Assembly (NCBI RefSeq): GCF_013388295.1
Contig: NZ_CP058235.1
Coordinates: 908,001-972,000 of the forward strand
Direction of reading: 5' to 3'
DNA length: 64,000 nucleotides
DNA from: Bartonella alsatica
GTDB lineage: Bacteria > Pseudomonadota > Alphaproteobacteria > Rhizobiales > Rhizobiaceae
In this document: positions 46,720-56,610 of the stretch, in pieces
Layout: each line of letters starts with the position of its first letter
Position numbering within the stretch: position 1 is the stretch's first letter
Translations under genes and position numbers: made by a program
The notes under the pieces: model-generated
The model's database searches: none
What the model was told of the DNA's origin: nothing
Seen by the model: the letters and a program-made list of their open reading frames with translations, nothing else

Positions 46720-49674
46720 AATATAAAGTCCTTTAGCATATGTTCCGTTAGATGTCGGGGCTTAGAAAGAATTAACAACACAAAAAAACCACGCCACTTT
46801 AGCGGAATTCCAGCATACCTTCTCTTATTATGGAGATTTATTTGAAAATTACAAGAGACTTTTGTTAAAGGAAAGCTTACAAATTGGTAATAAAATAGTT
46901 GATATTGATCAAGGATATTTGATCTTCTTAGTAAATTTTACAAGGTTTGATAGTTTTTTTACAGTAATTAGAATAAAGTCGTTTTATTTGGATAAATTAG
47001 GAAAAAATTGTTTATTTTAGTTCTATTTAGTTGACGTGCAAAAACGAAAATTTATCTTTTTTACCTACCTTGTATTTTACTGAGTGATACCAGCAATTTG
47101 ATAATTATTTTGGTATTAAGTGTGGCTAATTTTAGAACTAAGATTCCAGCTCTTGAGAATAATAAGATTATAAATCGATAACTTATTGGATCTATAAAAG
47201 AATCTTCAATAGTTTTTATGTATATTCTATAGTTGAGAAGATTTTTAATACATTCATAAAAAAGTAAAGTATACTAACTTGAAATTTAGAATACGATATT
47301 AAGCATAATATGGTATAATTATTTTCCGTCTATTTGGCAATGAGCGCGACTTTTTAGATTTTTATCAATTTTTTTAAATCAACAGGTTTATTAACAATAC
47401 TACATAATTTAGAAAAAAGTTCGTAGCATTTGTGTATGTCAGAAAGACTTGAAAAAATGTTCAAATTCATAATTAGGAACAACTTTTGCTCTTGTTTTAT
47501 TAATAGTTATGGCAACACATTCATAAATTTTCATGGAAACTTTTGTAGTAGAGATGCTCTTTTCTAGAAAATAAAAAATACTCTCCTTTGTGTTGCAGTA
47601 TATATGAGATTGCAGTTTGTAAATGGGTGCATCAATAAGAAAAATTGATATATTTAAGAAAGAGACCAAACCACCAAAGTTCTGCAATATTAGCATTGAT
47701 AGCAATGATTGAATTATACCAACTTTCTTGTTTGGCAAATAGCTAGAGCAAGAAGAACATCAAGAAAAGATACGTGATTAAAAGCTAGAATGGGAATTTT
47801 CTTGCTTTGGGAAAGTTTTCTAGGCTTTTAATTTTTAAACAAAAAAATATACAAAAAAGAATAAAAATAAAATTGTGGAAAGGATTAGTAAGCAAAATAT
47901 TTTAGCATAGCAGGTGCAGCTATTAACGATGCAATGCCGAAAATAAAATTATCATATCATGTGAAGAGCTAAAATGTTGAATAAACGTAACAATATTTTC
48001 TCTTAGAAGCATAATGTCAGCATTGAGAAATATACTAGTAGCAATGAACTTGCTCGCTAGTCATGTTTAGCTCAGATTTGCAGTGCTACAAATCTAGGAA
48101 CAACAAGAAAGGTTTTTGAAATTGTTGCTAAAGAAAAATAAAAAATGATGTGCAACAATTGCAGATGAGAAAAGAAATCAAAGAACCTTTTAGCTTTTAA
48201 TTCAGGATGAAGGCTGTTTAGAACAACACTTAAATCGATATAAGAAAGACCATAAAAAAAGTTCTTATAACAGAATTCAACTTTACTGAAAGTCAAGCTA
48301 CAGTTGAAGAATTAACAATACCAGAAATGACAAAAATATTAAGAGTTTCCTGAGAAAGGCAATTAAGAGAAGCAGTTCGTAGAGGAATATTAATGAAAAT
48401 GTAGCTGTTATAAACAAAAACCAAGAAATTATGTTGCTTGCAATCAGTAAAAATTTTTCTTAAGTGTAATATTTGAGAACAAATGTTGTGGCTCGTATAA
48501 AACTGCAGTCAAAAATAATATTCAATTGTACAGGGGTATTATCTAACATAAAGCAGCTTGTAGTTTATGAAAACACAACTAAGGTAATTATTATGATGAG
48601 TGCTAGAATAGTTTGTAATTTGTTTTGAGAATCGAAACTAACTCTAGCCCATAATATTCCTAATAAAATAACGTTAAAGCCTATTATTTCTATTCATACG
48701 TTGGTACGTTACAAAATGAGATTTTTCTGTAGGAACGAGTTTTATAGATCCTAAAAGTGCTGAGGAAAAACTGAAAAGAAATAAGTATACCATAAGAAAA
48801 GTGTAAAGAATAAAAGGAGAGATATGCAGTTGCTAAAACAATGAAAGGAGCAAAAAAATCAATTAAGTTCGCAACTTTTGCTTTACTAAAACAATCAACC
48901 AATAGTCCCTTTGTTATAGAAAATGAAAGATAAGAATAAGCTAAAAAAGCTAGCTTGATATTCTAAAGCGTCACCCATAACAATGAAAAAAACAAAGTAT
49001 CTTTGACAAAATTGTCATTAAAAGCAAGAAATGGCTTTAAAATAAAGGTTCAAGCACATGAACTTAACAAAAAAACGATTGTATGCACATAAAGGGTAGC
49101 GCAAAAATCGAATTCTTTTTTTCTTGTCATTTATATTTTATGTAAAAAAGTCATTATCTTCCGGGAGAAAAGAATAATACTAATGTAATTTTTTCGATTT
49201 CAAGTTAATGAAAACGCTATGCTCTCTATAATGATGAGTGGATATAAATAAGTGAAAAAAAGCAAAAAACACTATTAGTAGATTACATTTTTCTACATAT
49301 ATTCATGATCACATTTTTAAACGCATGGGGTACGTAGTTTGAGTATGACATAGCCAACTAATAGAGATATGATAATTTCTAATGTGCATTTTGCGAAAGA
49401 GCGCTTGTTAACTAATGTCAATGAAGTAATTAATTTACGTAAATGACAGACCGAAAAGAAAACGTATCATAATACCAAACCTAGCTGCTCAATCCATTAT
49501 AATTCCATTGCGATAATTGAAATAGAGAAATATAAATCTCAAAGATAATGGCTTTAAAAAGCAAGACGATTCAATATTTTCTCAACCGAAGTTTATGATT
49601 AAAAAACATAAAATACCACCAATTTCGTTTATTGAGTTATGAAAAGTAGATTACTTGCGAAAGTAAACAGGCTT
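46720..49674. pseudogene. 2.9-kb decayed region without intact genes
   Basis: No full-length gene is visible in either strand. Short stop-interrupted coding-like pieces remain, for example on the plus strand near 48260-48410 a frame reading ITEFNFTESQATVEELTIPE, MTKILRVS, a stop, then ERQLREAVRRGI; and near 48727-48810 SVGTSFIDPKSAEEKLKRNK. Near 49380-49460 a piece reads HFAKERLLTNVNEVINL. These look like relics of several genes. I recognise no parent protein with certainty. ORFs of 60-100 codons here lack good starts or motifs. Confidence 0.5.
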
Positions 49675-50178
49675 TTAGTCACAAGAAATCTTATTGGAAA
49701 GACGTTTTCTTTTTATCCAGATCCGAAATTCGTCAACAAGAATTGCAATAGTACCAAGTGTAATAAAGGTATCAGCAAGATTGAAGACAGCAAAAGAAAA
49801 AATATCATCAATATGAAATAATATATAATCGATAACATAGTGAAAACGAATACGATCAATAAGATTACCTATTGCTCCACCAATAATAAAAATAAGACCA
49901 AGACGCGATAAGAATTTTTTATACTCAGTATTTTTCCATAACCATAAAAGAAAAACAATGATGATTAATGTGAGAGCAATCAGCCCATAATGGGAAAAAG
50001 AAGAAAGAAACGAAAATGCAATACCAGAATTATGCACATGATAAAGGTAAAAAAAAGGAAAGATTGGAATAATTGTACCTAGAGGCATGTTCTGTATAAT
50101 CCAATATTTGATCACTTGATCGAGTCCTATAGTGATAGCTAAACCAAAAAGAAAAAAAGACAGAGATTTATGTATCAT
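49675..50178 (-). CDS. lspA: Lipoprotein signal peptidase (signal peptidase II)
   Basis: A 167-aa inner-membrane aspartyl protease with four transmembrane helices. Conserved pieces are TIGLDQVIKYW, GGAIGNLIDRIRFHYVIDYI with the first catalytic Asp, and FAVFNLADTFITLGT with the second. It removes lipoprotein signal peptides, for instance that of the Omp19-like protein. The frame is open to 50193 (13 bases into the previous gene); ATG 50178 gives the usual N-terminus MIHKSLSFFLFGLA. Confidence 0.92.
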   Translation of the reverse strand: MIHKSLSFFLFGLAITIGLDQVIKYWIIQNMPLGTIIPIFPFFYLYHVHNSGIAFSFLSSFSHYGLIALTLIIIVFLLWLWKNTEYKKFLSRLGLIFIIGGAIGNLIDRIRFHYVIDYILFHIDDIFSFAVFNLADTFITLGTIAILVDEFRIWIKRKRLSNKISCD

Positions 50179-50180
50179 AT

Positions 50181-51038
50181 TTAAGTCTCGCATGATTCAA
50201 GAGTTAAATGAGAACGACGAATTTCGTAAAGCATGATAGCGGTGGCTACCGCCAGATTAAGCGAATCAGCCCGCCCACTTTGGGGAATACGCACAAGTCG
50301 ATCACAACGATTTGCAAGGATATCTGATAAACCTTGTTGTTCATTTCCCATGAGAAGTATAATAGGACCATTTTTGAAATCAACTTTACGGTAATCAACA
50401 TTTCCTTTGAGATGTGTACCAACAATCATGCCCTTAAAGCTCTTAGACCAACTCAAAAACGCATTTTCATCGATACAGTAAAGTGGTACGGAAAAAATAG
50501 ACCCCATCGTTGCACGAACTGTTTCAGGTGAAAAAGGATCTGTTGTTTCACCGATTAAGATAACGCCTTTAGCACCTACAGCGTCAACAGTACGAATAAT
50601 TGTACCAAGATTTCCAGGATCGCGGACTCGATCAAGCGCGACATAGACATCTTCAACCTGTCCTTTGATCATTTCAATTGGTTGCCATTTTTGTTTGAAG
50701 ATACCAATAATTGTTTGTGGATTATCGCGACGGGTAATAGATTCCAACACCTTTTGTGAGGCTTTAATGACAAAACCACCATTGGCTACAGTGCGTGCAG
50801 CGGTTTTTTCGATAGCAGCATTACCAATTTTGCTTTTGGAAAAAATAAGTGTTTGTATTGTCCATCCAAGATTGAAAGCATCAATCACTAATTTTAATCC
50901 TTCTGCTATGAACAGCCCTTCTCGATTACGGTTTTTCTTCTGGCTGAGTGCTCGAAGGCCTTTGATAATAGGGTTGCTAAGGGAGGTAATTTCTTTAACT
51001 TTACCGATTTTTGGTATACACATATTCAGGCAATCCAA
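50181..51038 (-). CDS. SpoU/TrmH-family RNA 2'-O-methyltransferase
   Basis: A 285-aa SPOUT methyltransferase. The N-terminal substrate-binding part includes ALSQKKNRNREGLFIAEGLK. The three SPOUT motifs are visible: VRDPGNLGTIIRTVDAVGA, IILLMGNEQQGL and IPQSGRADSLNLAVATAIML, forming the SAM-binding trefoil knot. It probably modifies an rRNA or tRNA ribose; the exact target (RlmB-like or other) is not decided. Its start overlaps the preceding methyltransferase gene by 13 bases. Confidence 0.85.
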   Translation of the reverse strand: MDCLNMCIPKIGKVKEITSLSNPIIKGLRALSQKKNRNREGLFIAEGLKLVIDAFNLGWTIQTLIFSKSKIGNAAIEKTAARTVANGGFVIKASQKVLESITRRDNPQTIIGIFKQKWQPIEMIKGQVEDVYVALDRVRDPGNLGTIIRTVDAVGAKGVILIGETTDPFSPETVRATMGSIFSVPLYCIDENAFLSWSKSFKGMIVGTHLKGNVDYRKVDFKNGPIILLMGNEQQGLSDILANRCDRLVRIPQSGRADSLNLAVATAIMLYEIRRSHLTLESCET

Positions 51039-51970
51039 CGGCTAAAAAGAGAAGTAGAAAGGGCCCGGCCGGCAGCTTCTTCACGCAAGATTAATTCTCC
51101 TGATTCGACAGTACCACCAAGATTTATCAATTCATCGCACATTAAAGTATGAAGTGCATAGAAGGAAGCACGAATAGAATAAGTAGTAAGTATGATCGCA
51201 AGAGGTGTATCAGAGAGAAGTTTACGACAGTTTGTAATCATAGCCGGTAAATGATCAAACAGTTGCCAAATTTCGCCATGAGGACCACGCCCATAGGCAG
51301 GAGGATCAAGAAGAATTATATCATAGTTTTTTTTACGACGCAGTTCTCGTTCGACAAATTTTATGGCATCATCGCAGATCCAGCGAATAGAGCGATCTGA
51401 TAGTCCTGCTCTTTCTTGATTAGCTTTTGCCCAAACAATAGTTTTTTTGGATGCATCAACATGTGTGACATTTGCACCTGCACGTGCACCAATCAGAGAG
51501 GCAACACCTGTGTAACCAAAAAGATTAAGCATCTTGATGGGACGTTTAGCCTTGACAATTTGTTCTTCCATAAAGCGCCAATGGGCATCTTGTTCAGGGA
51601 AAACACCCACATGACGAAAGGAAGTAAAACGACCTAGAAAAGATAGTCCGTTCCAAGAAAGTGGCCAAGTCTCACAAAGTGGTTTTTTAGGAAAATGCCA
51701 ACGACCAACACCTTCTTCATCTCGGTTACCTGTGAAAATAGCATCAACATTAGTCCATTGTTTTTGTGGTAAAGCAGGTTTCCATAGTGCTTGACCTTCT
51801 GGTCGAATAATACGGTAAGCTCCATAACGCTCTAATTTTTGCCCATTACCAGAGTCAATAAGAGCATAATCCGCACTTGTACCTGTTTCTAAAATAAGAG
51901 GCAAGTTTTCCTGCGGATATTTATTGTTTTGGTAAGATTGAAAATATTGTGCAAGCATATTGGATATCAC
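51026..51970 (-). CDS. SAM-dependent rRNA methyltransferase (RlmI/RlmK-like)
   Basis: A 314-aa class I methyltransferase. SAM-binding motif I is LNLFGYTGVASLIGARAG with the acidic VTHVDASKKTI, followed by the catalytic-type LLDPPAYGRGPHG. These motifs match the PF10672-like family of 23S rRNA cytosine methyltransferases, although this protein lacks an obvious PUA domain. It is followed by the SpoU gene with a 13-base overlap. Confidence 0.8.
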   Translation of the reverse strand: MISNMLAQYFQSYQNNKYPQENLPLILETGTSADYALIDSGNGQKLERYGAYRIIRPEGQALWKPALPQKQWTNVDAIFTGNRDEEGVGRWHFPKKPLCETWPLSWNGLSFLGRFTSFRHVGVFPEQDAHWRFMEEQIVKAKRPIKMLNLFGYTGVASLIGARAGANVTHVDASKKTIVWAKANQERAGLSDRSIRWICDDAIKFVERELRRKKNYDIILLDPPAYGRGPHGEIWQLFDHLPAMITNCRKLLSDTPLAIILTTYSIRASFYALHTLMCDELINLGGTVESGELILREEAAGRALSTSLFSRWIA

Positions 51971-52119
51971 GATATAGGTATTTTAAAAAGTTTATATTAC
52001 AGAATTCTTAGACTTTTTGTAGGAATGCAAAAGGTAAGAGCCAATTCAGGCTTATCGAAAACAAGAAAAGAAGCACTTTTTTCTGTATTGAACACGACAA
52101 GAAAAGAATCCACTAAAAT

Positions 52120-52428
52120 TTATATCATATCTGTGATTGATCTTTTTAATTTTTCGAATTCAGCGTTGCTTTTTTTCAGGGCCTTTTTGCATTTATAATA
52201 TGCAAGCCAATTGATTAAGCCTCCTAATAAAATACCAAGACTGAAAAAAAGAAAGAGCCATACAAAAAAGGGAGCATGGTAAGTAAAACTTTCCGAGTTA
52301 GTTTGAAAAAGATCAAGCGTTAATGTAACCATTTGACGATTGGCTACGATAAAAGCAACCAAAAGCACTGTAGGAATCATTAAAACAATTGCAAAAATAA
52401 TACGTTTTATTGTCATAAATTTTTTCAT
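52120..52428 (-). CDS. LapA-domain membrane protein
   Basis: A 102-aa protein with two transmembrane segments ([20 protein letters not shown] and [20 protein letters not shown]) and a C-terminal coiled tail. The pattern [12 protein letters not shown] with a G-rich second helix is typical of LapA (DUF1049), involved in LPS assembly or envelope biogenesis in other bacteria. It overlaps ihfB by 4 bases, an arrangement also seen in other proteobacteria. Confidence 0.82.
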   Translation of the reverse strand: MKKFMTIKRIIFAIVLMIPTVLLVAFIVANRQMVTLTLDLFQTNSESFTYHAPFFVWLFLFFSLGILLGGLINWLAYYKCKKALKKSNAEFEKLKRSITDMI

Positions 52429-52703
52429 TGATTGAGTCGATCACGCAAATCCTTGCCAGTTTTGAAAAAAGGAATCCATTTTTCTTCCACTGCAACGGCT
52501 TCACCTGTTCGGGGATTACGCCCGTTACGGGCTGAACGGCTTTTGACAGAAAAAGCTCCAAATCCGCGAAGTTCAACACGGTTGCCATTTTCGAGTGCTA
52601 TTGAGATTTCCTCAAAAATAGCGTTCACAATATTTTCTACATCACGTTGAAAAAGATGTGGGTTTTGACGGGCAATAATCTGTACAAGCTCTGATTTAAC
52701 CAA
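52425..52703 (-). CDS. ihfB: Integration host factor subunit beta
   Basis: A 92-aa HU/IHF-family DNA-bending protein. It has [20 protein letters not shown], the core [17 protein letters not shown], and [20 protein letters not shown] containing the Pro at the intercalating tip. The start appears to be TTG at 52703, with GAGG six bases upstream; the only ATG would add an atypical 70-residue tail. It partners IhfA in bending DNA at promoters and in recombination. Confidence 0.9.
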   Translation of the reverse strand: MVKSELVQIIARQNPHLFQRDVENIVNAIFEEISIALENGNRVELRGFGAFSVKSRSARNGRNPRTGEAVAVEEKWIPFFKTGKDLRDRLNQ

Positions 52704-52891
52704 AATAGCCTCACTTTCACACCAAAAAGGTTTTCTATAATTGTGCATTTCATGCATGAGCACTACAATATAATGAATAAAAACAAAATAAAACCAAGAA
52801 AAAATAAATTGCAAGAAACAAAATTTGAAAAAACCTCTTATAAAGGTTATACAGGTTGAAAAACACGGAATATTTAAGAGATTAGGATAGT

Positions 52892-53536
52892 ATGTCCGTA
52901 CACAATCATTATCAAGCTTTTTCAGCACAATCATCTTTAGGTGATGTTTTTAAAAAAGCATCTCGTTATTCGCGTTGCATTAACATATTAAAATTTTTTT
53001 TACTTCTCTTAGCATTGGTTGCAGCACTCATTTTTTGCCGGTTTACATTTTTTTTACCTCCTGTTTCTTCTGAGCTTGTAACTTTGAATAATGAAGAGGA
53101 GGGGATAACAAAATTAACAATGCTCCATCTTCAATTAGAAGGTTATACGCGCGCTCATGAACCTTATTGGCTTAAAGCAGAAAAAGCATTTCAAGATCGG
53201 ATACGTGTTGGAACAATTGGATTGCAAAATATTACAGCTGAAGCACTTGTGGACAAAAAGAGACGGCTTTTTCTTAGTGCGCAAGGAGGATTTTACGATA
53301 ATATGCATGGTTGTTTGCAGTTGGATAAGCCATTCACTATTACAACAAATGACGGAATGATTGCACAATTTATAGCAGCAAATATTAATTTATCTGAGGG
53401 ACAATTAAACACAGATCAACGTGTCAATATTCAGCGTGCAGGTCTGCATCTTGCGGCAAATGCTTTGCAAATTCGAGAAAAAGGACAAAGTATATACTTT
53501 CATGGCGGTGTACATTTGATGATTGACAAGCAATAA
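52892..53536 (+). CDS. lptC: LPS export ABC transporter periplasmic protein LptC
   Basis: A 214-aa protein anchored by one N-terminal helix ([20 protein letters not shown]) with a periplasmic beta-jellyroll domain. The beta-rich region includes [20 protein letters not shown] and [19 protein letters not shown]. LptC links LptBFG to the LptA bridge. It heads the lptC-lptA-lptB cluster, divergent from ihfB. The ATG follows an AGGATAG Shine-Dalgarno. Confidence 0.85.
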   Translation: MSVHNHYQAFSAQSSLGDVFKKASRYSRCINILKFFLLLLALVAALIFCRFTFFLPPVSSELVTLNNEEEGITKLTMLHLQLEGYTRAHEPYWLKAEKAFQDRIRVGTIGLQNITAEALVDKKRRLFLSAQGGFYDNMHGCLQLDKPFTITTNDGMIAQFIAANINLSEGQLNTDQRVNIQRAGLHLAANALQIREKGQSIYFHGGVHLMIDKQ

Positions 53537-53590
53537 AATCATATTAAGACGAATCTAAATGATCTTTATGAAAGAGGAATATGTGTTTTT

Positions 53591-54229
53591 GTGAACAAAA
53601 AAATAGTGAGAATTGATGAGATAAAGCTGAGGAAATTATACAAAAAATGGATAGGTATGCCCTTTGCTTTGAGCGTGGTAATGTTAGGGTTTAAAACAGT
53701 TGTAGGATATGCTGAAGTAGCCTATTTTGGAATTAATTTAACAAATAACAAAGAACCCGTAGAACTTTATGCAGATTCTTTAGAAATACGTGATAAAGAA
53801 GGAATAGCGCTCTTTAGTGGTGATGTTTCTGTAGTTCAAGGTGAACGTTTTCTGAGAACGGAAAAATTAGTTATTTACTACGATCAAACGTATGAAGTTG
53901 CTGATAAAACTCAAGAGGATAGAGAGACTTCATCATCTGCCTGGTTTGGTTCAACGGGTATTAAGAAGATGGAAGCTTTAGGAAAGGTTTATATAAAAGT
54001 TGCTACGCAGATCGCTACAGGTGATAAAGGCATTTTTGATGGAAAGACAAAAATAATAAGCTTGACAGGAGATAATGTTGTATTAACCGATGGGGATAAT
54101 GTTGCAACAGGGTGCAAACTAACGGCAGATATGAAAAGCGGAAAAACTTTTCTAGAAGGTTGTGAGAGGTCTGAGAAAAAAGGCCGTGTTTCTATTATTT
54201 TTAAACAAAGTCAAAAGAATGGCCATTAA
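53591..54229 (+). CDS. lptA: LPS transport periplasmic protein LptA
   Basis: A 212-aa OstA-domain protein. A hydrophobic signal region (MPFALSVVMLGFKTVVGYAE) is followed by ELYADSLEIRDKEGIALFSG, GDVSVVQGERFLRTEKLVIY and VTLTGDNVVLTDGDN-like ISLTGDNVVLTDG. The C-terminal tail is charged. It bridges the periplasm for LPS. The start is GTG at 53591; a nearby ATG at 53581 is out of frame. It is 6 bp before lptB. Confidence 0.85.
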   Translation: MNKKIVRIDEIKLRKLYKKWIGMPFALSVVMLGFKTVVGYAEVAYFGINLTNNKEPVELYADSLEIRDKEGIALFSGDVSVVQGERFLRTEKLVIYYDQTYEVADKTQEDRETSSSAWFGSTGIKKMEALGKVYIKVATQIATGDKGIFDGKTKIISLTGDNVVLTDGDNVATGCKLTADMKSGKTFLEGCERSEKKGRVSIIFKQSQKNGH

Positions 54230-54235
54230 GGTTTC

Positions 54236-55030
54236 ATGTTTGGAATAAAAAGAAAAAAACAGACAGATAGACATAACCTAAATAGTGAAGCTTTAAGAAA
54301 GCCTTTAAAGGGGACTTTAACTGCCAATAATTTGATTAAAGTTTATCGTGGAAGACAGGCAGTGAAGGGTGTTTCTTTTGGCATTCGTACTGGAGAAGCT
54401 GTTGGCATTTTAGGTCCTAATGGTGCGGGGAAAACGACTTGCTTTTACATGGTTACGGGACTCATTAAGTCTGATGGAGGATCCATTAAAATTGATGAAT
54501 TTGATATCACTCATCTTCCGATGTATCGACGCGCTCGTTTAGGTATTGGTTATCTTCCGCAGGAAGCCTCTATTTTTCGTGGTCTTTCAGTAGAAAATAA
54601 CATTAAAGCTGTTTTAGAAATCGTTGAAAAAGATCATCTTAAACGACGTGAAGAATTAGATAGCCTTTTACATGAATTTAAAATTGATCATTTACGTAAA
54701 ATGCCTGCTCTTTCTTTATCTGGAGGAGAACGTCGGCGACTTGAAATTGCACGTGCTTTAGCTTCTCGCCCCAATTTTATGTTACTTGATGAACCATTTG
54801 CAGGAATTGATCCTATCGCCATTTTTGATATTCAGCAGCTCATTCGTTATTTAACTCAACGTGGAATTGGTGTTTTAATAACTGATCACAATGTGCGTGA
54901 AACATTAGGACTTGTCGATCGTGCATATATCATTCACGCCGGACAAGTATTAGTCCACGGCTGTCCTAACGATGTTATCAACAATATTGATGTGCGCAGA
55001 ATTTATTTGGGAAATCAGTTTTCTCTCTGA
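54236..55030 (+). CDS. lptB: LPS export ABC transporter ATP-binding protein LptB
   Basis: A 264-aa ABC ATPase. Walker A is GPNGAGKTTCFYMVTG, the Q-loop GYLPQEASIFRGL, signature LSLSGGERRRLEIARAL, Walker B FMLLDEPFAGIDP and the switch His in LITDHNVRE. It powers LPS extraction from the inner membrane with LptFG. A 25-residue basic N-terminal extension is present. In Rhizobiales rpoN usually follows; here it is missing and a decayed hpf lies ahead of ptsN. Confidence 0.94.
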   Translation: MFGIKRKKQTDRHNLNSEALRKPLKGTLTANNLIKVYRGRQAVKGVSFGIRTGEAVGILGPNGAGKTTCFYMVTGLIKSDGGSIKIDEFDITHLPMYRRARLGIGYLPQEASIFRGLSVENNIKAVLEIVEKDHLKRREELDSLLHEFKIDHLRKMPALSLSGGERRRLEIARALASRPNFMLLDEPFAGIDPIAIFDIQQLIRYLTQRGIGVLITDHNVRETLGLVDRAYIIHAGQVLVHGCPNDVINNIDVRRIYLGNQFSL

Positions 55031-55500
55031 TTTTACAAATTTTATGTGTTTTCGTTTACGCTTAAATAAATTAATATGAAAACATAAGTAGTCTTTCTTA
55101 CACATTCATGAAATAAAACATATTCCACAGGGGTAGATAAGACTGTGATTTTTCATAAGTTATTATGTGGTATGTATTTTCATTGTATAAGAAAACATTG
55201 TTGCTTCGTTTTAGAAACTATGACGATGTTATTAAAAACTTCAAATAAGTTGAAAGACCCAGTTGTTTAGAAGAAAGAGAGGATAGGTATTTTTTAGTTG
55301 GATTATGCATAAGATTTTTTCAGATGATTGTGTTTATAGTGTTATTGCTAAAAAGTACCTTAATTTACGCTAAGACTTTATCTTAAATTTTTTTAAATGG
55401 TAGAAAAAGGCTTTATCAAAATGGGGTGATATCATTGTTTTATATGTTTAGTTTGCTTTTGATGGTATCATGGAAAAGATATCGCTAGATTAACCTTATA
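55031..55500. other. Gene-free stretch after lptB, site of the missing rpoN
   Basis: About 470 bp without any ORF of note and without recognised RpoN fragments. In related Rhizobiales rpoN (sigma-54) sits here between lptB and hpf. The length is too short to hold it, so it appears deleted rather than just mutated. No terminator is evident after lptB. Confidence 0.45.
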
Positions 55501-56030
55501 ATGAATGGTAAACGAGGCTCTAAGTCAATACACGTGTTGTTAGAAGGTATATAGATATTAACTTCTTTTCGAATCAAACAACATATAGATGAAGCTAGTT
55601 AGGATATTTTGATGGTAGCAGCATATAGTTTTCAAATAAGCTTTATAGTATTTGGGGAGGCCTATTTAAGGCGGGTGTACAACTGTAGGTATCAGATCAA
55701 ATCTGTAAATCTCTTAAAATAATCGTTGAATAACTTAAAGCTTTTAGATTGTTGTAGTCTCACAAAGCTCAAGCTGTTCAGTAATTATCAAAGTAAAATG
55801 TTATTTTTAAAAGCTAGTTCTTAAAAGAAAGAAGAAGATCTGGTGAAGAATTTTACACTAACTGTTGTGATTAAGGAAATTCATAGATGATAGCTTTTGC
55901 TAGTATTGTAGAAAACTTAATTTTATGAACAACGCTGTTTTCTTTGTTTTTTCATGCTGTTAATTAGGAGCTGAATTACTATTTATTGTTACACTGGGAG
56001 TAATATAAGATAAATTGAACCATAATCCGC
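55501..56030 (+). pseudogene. hpf: Decayed ribosome hibernation factor hpf
   Basis: Stop- and frameshift-ridden remains of a long-form Hpf/RaiA protein. In the plus strand a frame reads SIHVLLEGI-stop-ILTSFRIKQHIDEAS, and a shifted frame then gives YFDGSS and YSFQISFIV. This matches the order in family N-termini: beta strand, SFR, HIxEA, YFDG. Later pieces near 55870-55990 (ASIVENLIL, NNAVFFVF, then GELN-like) resemble the C-terminal domain. Position between lptB and ptsN is where rhizobial hpf lies. The gene should be non-functional. Confidence 0.5.
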
Positions 56031-56145
56031 TATAAATTGAAAAGTAAAATCACATGTGATGATGCAAAAAAGTTAAAGAACTTTAAGGAACGCCGTTTAC
56101 AAATTTATAGGTGAGTATTTGAACGTGTAAAAGGAAAATTAAAGT

Positions 56146-56610
56146 ATGAATTTGAGTGAGTTAATTGCACCGGAAGCAATTATTCCGGCTCTTAAGGCGA
56201 ATTCGAAGAAACAAGTTCTGCAGATTTTAGCCGAAAAAGCTGCTAAGCTGACAAATCTTAGTGAACGTGTGATTTTTGATATTGTTTTACAACGTGAAAA
56301 ATTGGGTTCAACGGGATTGGGTGGTGGTATTGCAATTCCTCATGGAAAACTACCGGAGATTAATAGAATCATTGGTATATTTGCACGTCTTGAAAACCCG
56401 GTTGATTTTGAAGCTCTTGATGATGAGCCTATTGATCTTGTTTTTCTCCTTTTGGCGCCTGAAAATGCAGGTGTAGACCACTTGAAAGCTTTATCACAAA
56501 TTGCGCGTGTTTTACGTCATACTGATGTTGTTCAAAAATTGCGCAACACCCATGATGCTAATGCGCTTTATGCTTTATTGATTGAGAATTCAGAGTCGAA
56601 TGCAGCTTAA
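56146..56610 (+). CDS. ptsN: Nitrogen-type PTS EIIA protein PtsN
   Basis: A 154-aa PTS EIIA-Ntr protein. The phospho-His is in GGGIAIPHGKLPEI (H near residue 66), with LGSTGLGGG before it and DEPIDLVFLLLAPENAGVDH downstream. It regulates potassium transport and stress responses in other bacteria. In rhizobia it follows rpoN-hpf; here rpoN is absent and hpf is decayed, so ptsN is kept without them. Confidence 0.92.
   Translation: MNLSELIAPEAIIPALKANSKKQVLQILAEKAAKLTNLSERVIFDIVLQREKLGSTGLGGGIAIPHGKLPEINRIIGIFARLENPVDFEALDDEPIDLVFLLLAPENAGVDHLKALSQIARVLRHTDVVQKLRNTHDANALYALLIENSESNAA

Noticed and set aside
47439..47738. 99-codon minus-strand ORF in the decayed region
   Set aside because: No domain, no clear Shine-Dalgarno, low-complexity composition; kept only as part of the decayed block.
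48690..48902. 70-codon minus-strand ORF
   Set aside because: Hydrophobic and without motif; the opposite strand shows equally good fragments, so neither is convincing.
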